Shown here: one piece after another, positions 1-7,438 of the stretch | Layout of the letters: the number at the start of each line of letters is the position of its first letter | Numbering within the stretch: the first letter of the stretch is position 1 | From: Dyella sp. 2HG41-7 | GTDB lineage: Bacteria > Pseudomonadota > Gammaproteobacteria > Xanthomonadales > Rhodanobacteraceae | Direction: 5' to 3' | Assembly: GCF_021390675.1 (NCBI RefSeq) | Contig: NZ_JAJEJV010000004.1 | Location: 3,038,001-3,102,000 of the forward strand | Length of the DNA stretch: 64,000 bases | The notes under the pieces: generated by a model | The model's database searches: none | The model's input: the letters and a program-made list of their open reading frames with translations, nothing else | What the model was told of the DNA's origin: nothing | Made by a program: the position numbers and the translations under genes

Positions 1-713
1 GCTTCGGCGTTTTGCACGACAGGAATCGTCGGCAACTGCCACGCGATAGACGCCATGCGCTCGCCCAACTTGTCCGACGCTTCGCGCATCAACGCGGTGT
101 GCGACGGAACGGAAACGGCTAATTTCACCGCCTTCTTGATACCTTGCTCGGCGAGCTTCGCCAACGCGCGATCGACCGCTTCCGCGTTGCCGGCAATCAC
201 AAGCTGTCCGGGTGAGTTGTAGTTCGCGGGTGCAACAACTTGCCCTTGCGCAACTTCTTCGCACACCGCAGCGATCTGCTGATCGTCGCCGCCCAAGATC
301 GCCGCCATCGCGCCGACGCCGGGGGGCACAGCGGCCTGCATCAAGCGTCCGCGCTCGGCCACCAGGGCCGCCGCATCGTGTAGCGACAACGCGCCTGCAC
401 AAACCAGCGCGCTGTATTCGCCCAAGCTGTGCCCGGACAATTGCGCAGGTTGCGCGCCGCCAAGTTTCTGCCATACGCGCCACACCGCCACGCTCGCGGC
501 AAGCAAGGCCGGCTGCGTATTTTCGGTGCGATTGAGTTGATCTTCCGGACCCTGCTGGCTAAGCGCCCACAGATCGACGCCTGCGCCTTGCGAGGCTTCG
601 TCGAACGTGGCTTTCACGTCGCTGTGAGCGGCCGCCAAATCGGCAAGCATGCCGACCGATTGCGAACCTTGGCCGGGAAAAACGAAAGCGAGCGATGCGG
701 ACGATTGAGTCAT
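1..713 (-). CDS. fabD: Malonyl-CoA:ACP transacylase FabD (3' end cut by window edge)
   Basis: FabD moves malonyl groups from CoA to acyl carrier protein for type II fatty-acid synthesis in the cytosol. Translation from the ATG at 713 begins MTQSSASLAFVFPGQGSQ, the family's classic N-terminal PGQGSQ motif. It continues through QPALLAASVAVWRVW to GHSLGEYSALV, whose serine is the acyl-accepting nucleophile. About 237 residues are visible, and the C-terminal quarter with the catalytic histidine end lies beyond base 1. It follows fabH on the same strand after a 101-nt gap that contains a perfect hairpin. Identification is secure. Only the C-terminus is unseen. Confidence 0.96.
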   Translation of the reverse strand, partial: MTQSSASLAFVFPGQGSQSVGMLADLAAAHSDVKATFDEASQGAGVDLWALSQQGPEDQLNRTENTQPALLAASVAVWRVWQKLGGAQPAQLSGHSLGEYSALVCAGALSLHDAAALVAERGRLMQAAVPPGVGAMAAILGGDDQQIAAVCEEVAQGQVVAPANYNSPGQLVIAGNAEAVDRALAKLAEQGIKKAVKLAVSVPSHTALMREASDKLGERMASIAWQLPTIPVVQNAE

Positions 714-767
714 GAACGGGCGCAGTCCACCGATAAAAACGAAATGGTGCCATCAAAGCGCGACGTA

Positions 768-787
768 CGCAGCCGTATTCGGCTGCG
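768..787 (-). other. Perfect hairpin in the fabH-fabD gap
   Basis: CGCAGCCG and CGGCTGCG (8 bp, 4-nt loop TATT) form an uninterrupted stem midway between the fabH stop and the fabD start. There is no U-run, so it is not a standard terminator. It could be an mRNA stabiliser, processing site or attenuator between two cotranscribed genes. The function is inference; the inverted repeat is directly visible. Confidence 0.6.
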
Positions 788-814
788 CGCGACGTGGGGC
801 AAGAACGTTTTGGA

Positions 815-1789
815 TCAGTAACGCAGCAGCGCCGACGCCCAGGTAAACCCGCCGCCGAAGGCTTCCAGCAGCAAATTCTGACCGCGCTTGACCTTGCCCG
901 AACGGACGGCCGCATCGAGCGCCAACGGCACCGAACCTGCGGACGTATTGGCATGTTGATCGACGGTGACGATCACCTGATCCATCGACATGTTCAAGCG
1001 CTTGGCTGTGGCTTCGATGATGCGCAAGTTGGCCTGATGCGGAATCAGCCAATCCAGTTGCGACGCGTCCATGCCGGCCGCGCCGAGCGTTTCTTCGACC
1101 AGCGAATCGAGCGTCTTGACCGCTACCTTGAACACTTCGCGACCGGACATGCGAATGCGCACGCCGTGATTGGGCTCGTCCTTGAAGCCCACCGATACAC
1201 CGACCGGGTTGTACAGCAATTCTTTGTGACCGCCGTCCGCGTGCAAGCACGTGGCGTAGATGCCAGGCTCGCTGGAGGCTTCCAGCACGACCGCGCCCGC
1301 ACCGTCGCCGAAGAGCACGCAGGTTTCGCGCTCATTCCAGTCGATCATGCGCGTGAGCGTTTCCGCACCGATCACCAGCACTTTCTTCGATTGGCCGCTG
1401 CGAATGAATTTGTCCGCAATGCCCAGGGCGTAAACAAAGCCGGAGCACGCCGCGTTGACGTCGAACGCCGCGCAGCCGTTGGCGCCCAGACGGTGCTGAA
1501 CCAGACACGCGGTGGAGGGAAAAATGATATCGGGCGTGGTCGTGCCCAGGACGATCAGATCGAGTTCCGACGCCTTGACGCCAGCCGCTTCCAACGCGCG
1601 CTGCGCGGCAAGCGTGGAAAGATCTCCCGTGGTCTCTCCTTCCGCCGCGATATGACGCTGACGAATGCCGGTGCGTTCGCGAATCCACTCATCGCTGGTG
1701 TCGACGAATTTTTCGAGATCGGCGTTGGTGAGAACGCGTTCCGGCAGCGCGCTGCCAGTGGCGAGGATGCGGGAGTAGATCTGAGCCAT
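815..1789 (-). CDS. fabH: Beta-ketoacyl-ACP synthase III FabH
   Basis: FabH condenses acetyl-CoA with malonyl-ACP to start fatty-acid chains. The 324-residue protein has the thiolase fold's catalytic triad: Cys115 in [11 protein letters not shown], His in [12 protein letters not shown], and Asn in [14 protein letters not shown]. The C-terminal GGGFTWAS segment is also typical. I chose the ATG at 1789 ([16 protein letters not shown]) because the family begins here. An upstream ATG at 1825 would add 12 unconserved residues. It follows rpmF directly; plsX, which sits between rpmF and fabH in E. coli, is absent here. Length is normal for the family. Confidence 0.97.
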   Translation of the reverse strand: MAQIYSRILATGSALPERVLTNADLEKFVDTSDEWIRERTGIRQRHIAAEGETTGDLSTLAAQRALEAAGVKASELDLIVLGTTTPDIIFPSTACLVQHRLGANGCAAFDVNAACSGFVYALGIADKFIRSGQSKKVLVIGAETLTRMIDWNERETCVLFGDGAGAVVLEASSEPGIYATCLHADGGHKELLYNPVGVSVGFKDEPNHGVRIRMSGREVFKVAVKTLDSLVEETLGAAGMDASQLDWLIPHQANLRIIEATAKRLNMSMDQVIVTVDQHANTSAGSVPLALDAAVRSGKVKRGQNLLLEAFGGGFTWASALLRY

Positions 1790-1917
1790 TGAATATCCAT
1801 CAGCGGGCGGAGGTGCTTCGGACATCCGTCATGACGGTAGGCCGAATACCAAGATCGCAACGTTACGTTGCCGAGACAGCCCGTTCAATAGGTTCTGCAG
1901 CAGGTTTCACAGAACGC

Positions 1918-1943
1918 AAAGCGGCGCGTTGCCGCGCCGCTTT
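1918..1943 (-). other. Strong GC hairpin between rpmF and fabH
   Basis: An 11-bp perfect stem (AAAGCGGCGCG / CGCGCCGCTTT) with a 4-nt loop lies in the 196-nt gap separating rpmF from fabH. Only three T residues end the stem, so it would be a weak intrinsic terminator at best. Partial attenuation between an abundant ribosomal-protein message and the fab genes is a plausible role, but this is inference. Confidence 0.55.
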
Positions 1944-1985
1944 GTTCGAACCGGCTTCCTGGAGCGTGGACCGCTCCGGGCGTGC

Positions 1986-2180
1986 TCAGTCTTCGTCGAC
2001 CACTGCGACGTTGGTGTCGACCACTTTCTTGCCGCGGTAGTAACCGTCGGCCGTCACGTGGTGGCGGCGATGCACTTCGCCGCTGGTCGGATCGGTGGCC
2101 AACTGGACAGTGCTCAACTTGTCGTGCGAGCGACGCATGCCGCGGGTGGACGGGGTCTTGCGGCTCTTTTGAACGGCCAT
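1986..2180 (-). CDS. rpmF: 50S ribosomal protein L32
   Basis: The 64-residue basic protein opens [20 protein letters not shown], the invariant N-terminus of bacterial L32, and ends in an acidic tail (VAVVDED). It has no cysteines, so it is the zinc-free form. It binds 23S rRNA in the large subunit. It lies 19 nt downstream of yceD and upstream of fabH, the order that links ribosome and lipid synthesis in many proteobacteria. Length is exactly as expected. Confidence 0.97.
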   Translation of the reverse strand: MAVQKSRKTPSTRGMRRSHDKLSTVQLATDPTSGEVHRRHHVTADGYYRGKKVVDTNVAVVDED

Positions 2181-2199
2181 GATGGTTTCTCCAGCTAAA

Positions 2200-2718
2200 T
2201 CATTTGTTCTTGAGTTCGCGCAGTACCGCGAACGGGTTATCGGGACGCTCTTCGGCGGAAAGGGCTTCCTCCGACGGGCGGATTACTTCTTCGGGCAGCA
2301 CGCCGTCCGGGTTGACCGGCACCAGCGGCAGCGCCAACAACAATTCGTCCTCGATCACATCGACCGGGTTCAGCTTGTCGTCCTCGGCGATCAGCAGCGG
2401 CTCGCATCCCGGCGGAAGCGCGGCTTCCTCACGTTCGGAACGAATCAGGCCCAGACGGCTATCCACCGTCACGGGCATGACAAACGGCTCGAGCGTGCGC
2501 TGACAAATCAACCACAAGGGCGCTTGAACGCGAACATCAACGTAGGCGGTACCGTACTCGTCTCGACCGAAATCGAGCTCGTACTGGGCCGAACCTGCAT
2601 CATCCGCCAGCGCCTCGCATAAGCGAGACATTGCGGCGATGGGCAGTGACCCCTGGAACGAACGCCGCGCGGAAACCATGCGCCAAGCGTCCACGGACTC
2701 TGGCAGTGTCGCGGACAT
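2200..2718 (-). CDS. yceD: YceD family (DUF177) 23S rRNA accumulation protein
   Basis: This is a 172-residue acidic cytosolic protein of the DUF177/YceD family, implicated in 23S rRNA accumulation and almost always encoded just before rpmF. The family hallmark cysteine motif is seen as [14 protein letters not shown], followed by the acidic [30 protein letters not shown] region. The ATG at 2718 ([14 protein letters not shown]) is preferred. The open frame extends to 2796, but that extension overlaps an excellent promoter. No Shine-Dalgarno precedes 2718, consistent with a nearly leaderless transcript. Confidence 0.9.
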   Translation of the reverse strand: MSATLPESVDAWRMVSARRSFQGSLPIAAMSRLCEALADDAGSAQYELDFGRDEYGTAYVDVRVQAPLWLICQRTLEPFVMPVTVDSRLGLIRSEREEAALPPGCEPLLIAEDDKLNPVDVIEDELLLALPLVPVNPDGVLPEEVIRPSEEALSAEERPDNPFAVLRELKNK

Positions 2719-2727
2719 AACCGGGAA

Positions 2728-2756
2728 ATAGTAAGTTTCTCGCGACGTTAAGTCAA
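2728..2756 (-). promoter_or_regulatory. Sigma-70 promoter for yceD-rpmF-fabH-fabD
   Basis: On the minus strand TTGACT (2756-2751) and TACTAT (2733-2728) are separated by exactly 17 nt, close to consensus. Transcription would start about 2721-2722, only 3-4 nt before the yceD ATG at 2718. This both fixes the yceD start and implies an almost leaderless mRNA. Confidence 0.7.
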
Positions 2757-2874
2757 CCGCACGCGCCTCCCACAATGGGGGCGCAAACCACATCACACAC
2801 CCTTGCCTACAGCTTTGCCTGAATGAGGCGCATGCGGCAGACTGCCGCCAACCACCGCCTGAGCCGACAATCCC

Positions 2875-3327
2875 TTGGACACTTACCTGACGCTCGGCCT
2901 GGCTGTCCTGCTGATTTTACTGGCAGTCGCCCTGGCTGGCACCTTCTTGTTGCGACGCTTGAACCGGCGCAACGCCAGCCTCCGGCGCCTGCTTGAGCTG
3001 GCCGACCGGGTGGAAGCCGATCTGAAGGCCTGCCGCTCCCGCCTGATGCAGGCGCACGCCGTAATGTCCATGAACCCGGACCTACCCGCCGCCAGCGAGC
3101 AAGAGGCCGCCGACGCCGTCGACGCCGGCCTGCGCGCCTTGCTGCAGAAGCGCATCTGGATCCGGGATAAGGCGCCCACCGCAACCCAGGGCGAGCTGGA
3201 CGCCGCAGCTGAGGACATGGATCAGACTCGCGAACGCCTGCTCCCCTTGCTCCAGGCCCTAGGCCAAGCCCAGAACGAGCTGGATACCGCCATGCGCGAA
3301 CATATCCGGCAGGACTCGCGCCCGTGA
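2875..3327 (+). CDS. Small inner-membrane protein with coiled coil, unknown function
   Basis: A 150-residue protein that I do not recognise. Residues 4-27 form one strongly hydrophobic helix (LTLGLAVLLILLAVALAG), followed by RRLNRRN, which suggests a cytosolic C-terminus by the positive-inside rule. Most of the remainder is Ala/Leu/Glu/Arg-rich and likely coiled coil. The start is a TTG at 2875 without a clear ribosome site, so the N-terminus is uncertain. Its stop overlaps the GTG of maf (GTGA), so the two are translationally coupled. Nothing in the sequence assigns a function. Confidence 0.6.
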   Translation: MDTYLTLGLAVLLILLAVALAGTFLLRRLNRRNASLRRLLELADRVEADLKACRSRLMQAHAVMSMNPDLPAASEQEAADAVDAGLRALLQKRIWIRDKAPTATQGELDAAAEDMDQTRERLLPLLQALGQAQNELDTAMREHIRQDSRP

Positions 3328-3911
3328 CGGCTCCGCCGCGGGTGGTGCTCGGCTCCACGTCCCGCTACCGCGCCGAGCTGCTCAGTCGGCTGGGCCTGCA
3401 TTTCGAGCTGAAAGCGCCGGGCACGATCGAAACTGAACTGCCAGGCGAAGACCCCGCCATCCGCGCCATGCGTCTGGCCACCACCAAGGCGACCGATGCG
3501 GGGGCAGATTTGGCCGATGCCTTGGTGATCGGTTCCGATCAGGTGGCCGAACTCCACGGCGCCTTGCTGGAAAAACCGGGCACGACCGAGCGTGCCTTTG
3601 CGCAGTTGAGCGCCTGCTCCGGACACGTGGTGAATTTTCATACGGCGCTATGCGTGCTCGATACGCGCAGCGGCGCGCGTTACACGCATCTGGATCTCAC
3701 GCGCGTCCACTTTCGCCAGCTTCAGCCGGACGAAATCGAACGCTATATCGAACGCGAGCAACCATTGGATTGCGCCGGCAGTTTCAAATGCGAAGGGTTG
3801 GGCATCAGTTTGTTTCAGCGCATTGAAAACAGCGATCCAACGGCGTTGATTGGTTTGCCGCTTATCGCACTGGCGCAACTACTGCGTGAAGCAGGACTTA
3901 GCGTGCCTTGA
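3324..3911 (+). CDS. Maf/YceF family nucleotide pyrophosphatase
   Basis: Maf proteins hydrolyse non-canonical or modified nucleoside triphosphates to monophosphates and are thought to act in housecleaning. The 195-residue protein shows the N-terminal VLGSTSRYRAELL substrate loop, the catalytic-base segment VIGSDQVAELHG and the C-terminal CAGSFKCEGLGI plus DPTALIGLPL motifs. The SDQV variant and length suggest the YceF subgroup (7-methyl-GTP). The start is GTG at 3324, overlapping the preceding stop. Its stop is 11 nt from the convergent end of the GT39 gene. Confidence 0.9.
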   Translation: MTAPPRVVLGSTSRYRAELLSRLGLHFELKAPGTIETELPGEDPAIRAMRLATTKATDAGADLADALVIGSDQVAELHGALLEKPGTTERAFAQLSACSGHVVNFHTALCVLDTRSGARYTHLDLTRVHFRQLQPDEIERYIEREQPLDCAGSFKCEGLGISLFQRIENSDPTALIGLPLIALAQLLREAGLSVP

Positions 3912-5526
3912 GCGATTCCACATACGCCAGGTAATTTTTCCACGCCACGCAGTCGTTCGCGTTGGCCGCATTATCTGCAGGCGGCGTATTTCCGATTTTC
4001 CCCCGATAAAACGCCTCGCTCTTGCGCCCCTCCAACAAGCTCAGCCGCTGCACCGGCTGCAAGTCTTCCACGCGCATACATAGCGATTTCAACCACGCTT
4101 CACGCTCACGTTCGCGCACCATGTATTCATCCACGACAAGCAGCACCGATTCGCCTGGATGCGAACGACGCAACGCCCTTTCATCCGTGCCCCACAAAGC
4201 CACTTGCGGTGCGCGTCCGTATTTCGCGTTGAGCGGGTTATTGAGCGTGTAAATCTGGCGCTGGCCGTCGAATTGAAAATCGAGTTCGGCGGCCATCATG
4301 AAGTTGTCCGCCACCAACAGTGCTGGCTGCGCGGCGAGTTGCGTCTTGGCGATATCGGCGCTCTCCCGCCAGCCGACAAACGCCGTGGGGATGGCGCGCG
4401 CAGCGCCAAGCCAACGCGCCGTAGCGGGAGAGGCAACCAAGCCGAGGTACGCGAGCCCTGCAACCAGCACGAGCATGCCCAGCCCTGCTCCGACAACGAC
4501 CATCGGTCGCCAAACGCGCGTACGCAACTTGTCTTGCAGCAACGCCGGTAACGCCGCCAACAACGGCAAATAACCCGGCAGCGGCCAGTGCACGCGAAAG
4601 CGTTGATCGTCGGCAAACAAGCCCGCGACGAAATACACGACCAAAAACGTGATCGACACGGCGGCAATCACATCCCACGGGCCGCTTTCATCACGTCGCC
4701 GCCAGCAATGCCACGCCGCCCATAAAAGACATGCGTACAGAATCGGCGTGCAAGTAACGGCTTGCTCCAACGGCTGTATCAACGTGTCGGCGTGAAAGCG
4801 CCACGGATTGCGTTCGATCAATTGAAACGCGACGCCCGCACCGTGCAGCTGCCAGTTCGAAATAATCAGCGGCAGAAGTCCCAAGGCGGCGACGAACATC
4901 GCCAGCCAAAATCCCGAGCGCCTCCACTGCGCACGACCACGCGGCGCCAAGGCCAGCAAAAACACACCGGCGAGCATGAACATCGCGGCGCGGTAGTGAC
5001 TCATCCAACACACAGCGAGCGCGATGCCGAGCAGCAACCAATCGCGCCTGCGGTTTATATCCATGGCGCGGAGCAACGCGAACGCCGCGATCATGCCGGC
5101 GACGGTCAACGGCACGTCAGGCATCGCCATCACACCCAGACTTCCGGCCAGTGGCAGGCAAAGACAAAGCAGCCCGGCCTGCCATCCGGATCGCTCGTCG
5201 AAAGCGTATCGACCGAACCACACCAGCAGCCAGGGCAAGCTACTGCCGAGCACTAGAAACGGCCAACGCATGCCCAGCAATCCATGTCCAGCCACGTCTT
5301 CGCCCAGCCGGATCAGCCAGGCCGTCATCGGCGGCAGGTCGCTATAGCCCCATGCCAGATGGCGGCTTTCCTGCCAGTAGAACGCTTCATCGCCGAAAGG
5401 CTGCACGGTCGCCGCAAGTACCAGCTTCACCAGAAACAGACACAGGAACACTGTGACGAAAGCCGCTCGCCAGCGCGCAATGCTCGCGACTACACTGGGA
5501 TCGCCTCCCCTATCTGTCCTCGGCAT
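3898..5526 (-). CDS. GT39/ArnT-like membrane glycosyltransferase
   Basis: A 542-residue polytopic protein of the PMT/ArnT fold, which transfers sugars from polyprenyl-phosphate donors at the periplasmic face. After the first helix (VFLCLFLVKLVLAATV) comes the diagnostic loop FGDEAFYWQESRHLAWGYSD with the acidic catalytic pair, then PPMTAWLIRL. About ten more hydrophobic helices follow, and a soluble C-terminal domain starts near residue 410. The start could be 5526 (MPRTDRGGD) or ATGs at 5538/5547, which would overlap the divergent moxR start at 5537. Acceptor and donor cannot be deduced. Lipid A or glycan modification is plausible from the family. Confidence 0.82.
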   Translation of the reverse strand: MPRTDRGGDPSVVASIARWRAAFVTVFLCLFLVKLVLAATVQPFGDEAFYWQESRHLAWGYSDLPPMTAWLIRLGEDVAGHGLLGMRWPFLVLGSSLPWLLVWFGRYAFDERSGWQAGLLCLCLPLAGSLGVMAMPDVPLTVAGMIAAFALLRAMDINRRRDWLLLGIALAVCWMSHYRAAMFMLAGVFLLALAPRGRAQWRRSGFWLAMFVAALGLLPLIISNWQLHGAGVAFQLIERNPWRFHADTLIQPLEQAVTCTPILYACLLWAAWHCWRRRDESGPWDVIAAVSITFLVVYFVAGLFADDQRFRVHWPLPGYLPLLAALPALLQDKLRTRVWRPMVVVGAGLGMLVLVAGLAYLGLVASPATARWLGAARAIPTAFVGWRESADIAKTQLAAQPALLVADNFMMAAELDFQFDGQRQIYTLNNPLNAKYGRAPQVALWGTDERALRRSHPGESVLLVVDEYMVREREREAWLKSLCMRVEDLQPVQRLSLLEGRKSEAFYRGKIGNTPPADNAANANDCVAWKNYLAYVESLKAR

Positions 5527-5536
5527 CCGTAAATCC

Positions 5537-6478
5537 ATGTCAGCCATCACTCCGCTTCGTGATGAAAATCTGCAAAAGCGTCTGCATGCCGCTATCGCGC
5601 AGGTGAACAAAGTTCTGCTCGGCAAGGCGCGTCAGGTCAAGCTGGCGTTTACCTGCCTGGTCGCCGGCGGGCATCTGCTGCTGGAAGACGTGCCCGGCGT
5701 CGGCAAAACCACGCTGGCCCATGCGCTGGCGGCAAGCTTTGCGCTGGATTTTCAACGCGTGCAATTCACCAGCGACTTGCTGCCGTCCGACATTATCGGG
5801 GTCAGCATGTACGAGCGCGAGACCGGTCAGTTCCGTTTTCATCCAGGCCCCGTCTTCGCCGGCTTGTTGCTGGCCGACGAAATCAATCGCGCCACGCCGA
5901 AAACGCAGAGCGCTTTGCTGGAAGCGATGGCCGAACGCCAGGTGACGGTGGACGGACAAACGCATGCCCTGCCCGATCCGTTCTTCGTGGTCGCCACGCA
6001 GAATCCGCTGGATCTCGCCGGCACCTTCCCGTTACCCGATTCGCAGCTCGATCGTTTCATGCTGCGCGTATCGCTCGATTACCCCGACGCCAGCGCCGAG
6101 CGCGAATTGCTGACCGGCAGCGATCGGCGTGACCTGCTTACGAATCTCATACCGCAACTCGATGCGCCCAGTCTCGCCACCTTGCATCGGCAAGCGCAAA
6201 CCATCACGGCGAGCCCGGCGTTGCTCGATTATCTGCAGGCGCTCTTGGCAGCCAGTCGCCGGCATCCTGATGTGCGCGTGGGTCTCTCGCCACGCGCCGG
6301 ACTTTCCTTGCTGGCGGCGGCGCGTGGATGGGCGATGCTCAGCGATCGTGGGCATGTGTTACCCGAAGATCTGCAAGCGTTGTTCGTCCCGCTCGCCGCA
6401 CATCGATTGGTCGCCACACGTGGCGCCAGCGGCGAAACACTGGCGCGTACGCTCTTGAACGAAGTCGCGGTTGACTAA
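5537..6478 (+). CDS. MoxR-type AAA+ ATPase
   Basis: A 313-residue MoxR-family chaperone-like ATPase. It has Walker A at EDVPGVGKTTLAHAL, Walker B at LLADEINRATPKTQ, sensor 1 at FVVATQNPLDLAGTFPLPDSQLDRF and the C-terminal lid domain with VRVGLSPRAGLSLLAAARGWA. It is the first gene of a MoxR-DUF58-transglutaminase cassette, a conserved trio of unknown precise role that probably acts on envelope proteins. The start ATG at 5537 is inferred from family alignment (MSAITPLRDENLQ). An in-frame GTG/ATG extension to 5453 would run through the divergent gene. Confidence 0.93.
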   Translation: MSAITPLRDENLQKRLHAAIAQVNKVLLGKARQVKLAFTCLVAGGHLLLEDVPGVGKTTLAHALAASFALDFQRVQFTSDLLPSDIIGVSMYERETGQFRFHPGPVFAGLLLADEINRATPKTQSALLEAMAERQVTVDGQTHALPDPFFVVATQNPLDLAGTFPLPDSQLDRFMLRVSLDYPDASAERELLTGSDRRDLLTNLIPQLDAPSLATLHRQAQTITASPALLDYLQALLAASRRHPDVRVGLSPRAGLSLLAAARGWAMLSDRGHVLPEDLQALFVPLAAHRLVATRGASGETLARTLLNEVAVD

Positions 6479-6487
6479 GGAAAGACC

Positions 6488-7438
6488 GTGATACCCGCGC
6501 AGCTTCAGCGCCTGCAGCAATGGGCCGAACGCCGGCTGCCCGCGTTGACGCGTCACCGCAGGCAAGAAGAGCTGCCGATCGAACTGCATCGTCGCCGCAT
6601 CTACATCGTGCCGACCGGATTCGGCATGGCCTTCACCTTATTGTTGCTGGTGATGTTCGTTGGCAGTCTCAACTATTCCAACAACGCCGCCCTGCTGCTG
6701 ACATGCTTGCTCGGCGCTGCAACCTCGATCAGCATGTTGATCGCGTTCCGCACATTGAATGGTTTGCGCATCCGAGGTGTGCGCGCGGGGCACGCCATCG
6801 CGGGACAACCGATCGATATCACGTTCGATGTCGAAGCATCCAGTCTGCGACAAGCCGTTCGACTCGATGTCGCCGACGCTACGCAGGCGTTTGACGTCAA
6901 TCGTCGCTCCGATGTCACGGTAAGCATCCCCACGGAGTTTCGCGGCTGGTTATCCGTGCCGCGTTTTCGCATCTGGACCACGTGGCCGCTCGGTTTGTTT
7001 CGTGCGTGGAGTTGGGTGAATCCACACTACGCCGTCTTGGTGTGGCCGCGCCCAGAATTGTTCGGACCGAGTCCTACCGTTCCACTCGACGACCATCGCA
7101 AGCAACGACTGCATCGTGGCGAAGACCTCGCATCGTTACGCGATTACCGTAGCGGCGATTCCATCCGGCATATCGCCTGGAAAGCGAGCGCGCGTCACGA
7201 GAACCTGCTGGTCAAAGATTACGAACAACCCGAAGCCAAAGAGGAATGGCGGCTCGATTGGCGACATCTGCGCGGCCTGGACAACGAAGCCCGCATTTCG
7301 CGTCTCGCTCGCTGGTTGGACGAAGCGCAAGCCCAAGGCCGTCAATGGAGCTTGTGGCTGCCCAGCGACGTCATCGACATCGGCAGCGGACCTTCTCACT
7401 ATGCGCGCTGCATGAGCGCCTTGGCGCTGCTGCCGTGA
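6488..7438 (+). CDS. DUF58 domain membrane protein
   Basis: A 316-residue protein. An N-terminal cytosolic stretch ends RRRIYIVPTG, then two close transmembrane helices span about residues 38-80. A beta-rich periplasmic part and the C-terminal DUF58/vWA-like signature follow: LRDYRSGDSIRHIAWKASAR near residue 220, then ENLLVKDYEQ. The GTG start at 6488 is preceded by AAGGAAAG. DUF58 proteins are regular partners of MoxR ATPases. The stop overlaps the next gene by GTGA, so this is a tightly coupled operon. Confidence 0.9.
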   Translation: MIPAQLQRLQQWAERRLPALTRHRRQEELPIELHRRRIYIVPTGFGMAFTLLLLVMFVGSLNYSNNAALLLTCLLGAATSISMLIAFRTLNGLRIRGVRAGHAIAGQPIDITFDVEASSLRQAVRLDVADATQAFDVNRRSDVTVSIPTEFRGWLSVPRFRIWTTWPLGLFRAWSWVNPHYAVLVWPRPELFGPSPTVPLDDHRKQRLHRGEDLASLRDYRSGDSIRHIAWKASARHENLLVKDYEQPEAKEEWRLDWRHLRGLDNEARISRLARWLDEAQAQGRQWSLWLPSDVIDIGSGPSHYARCMSALALLP

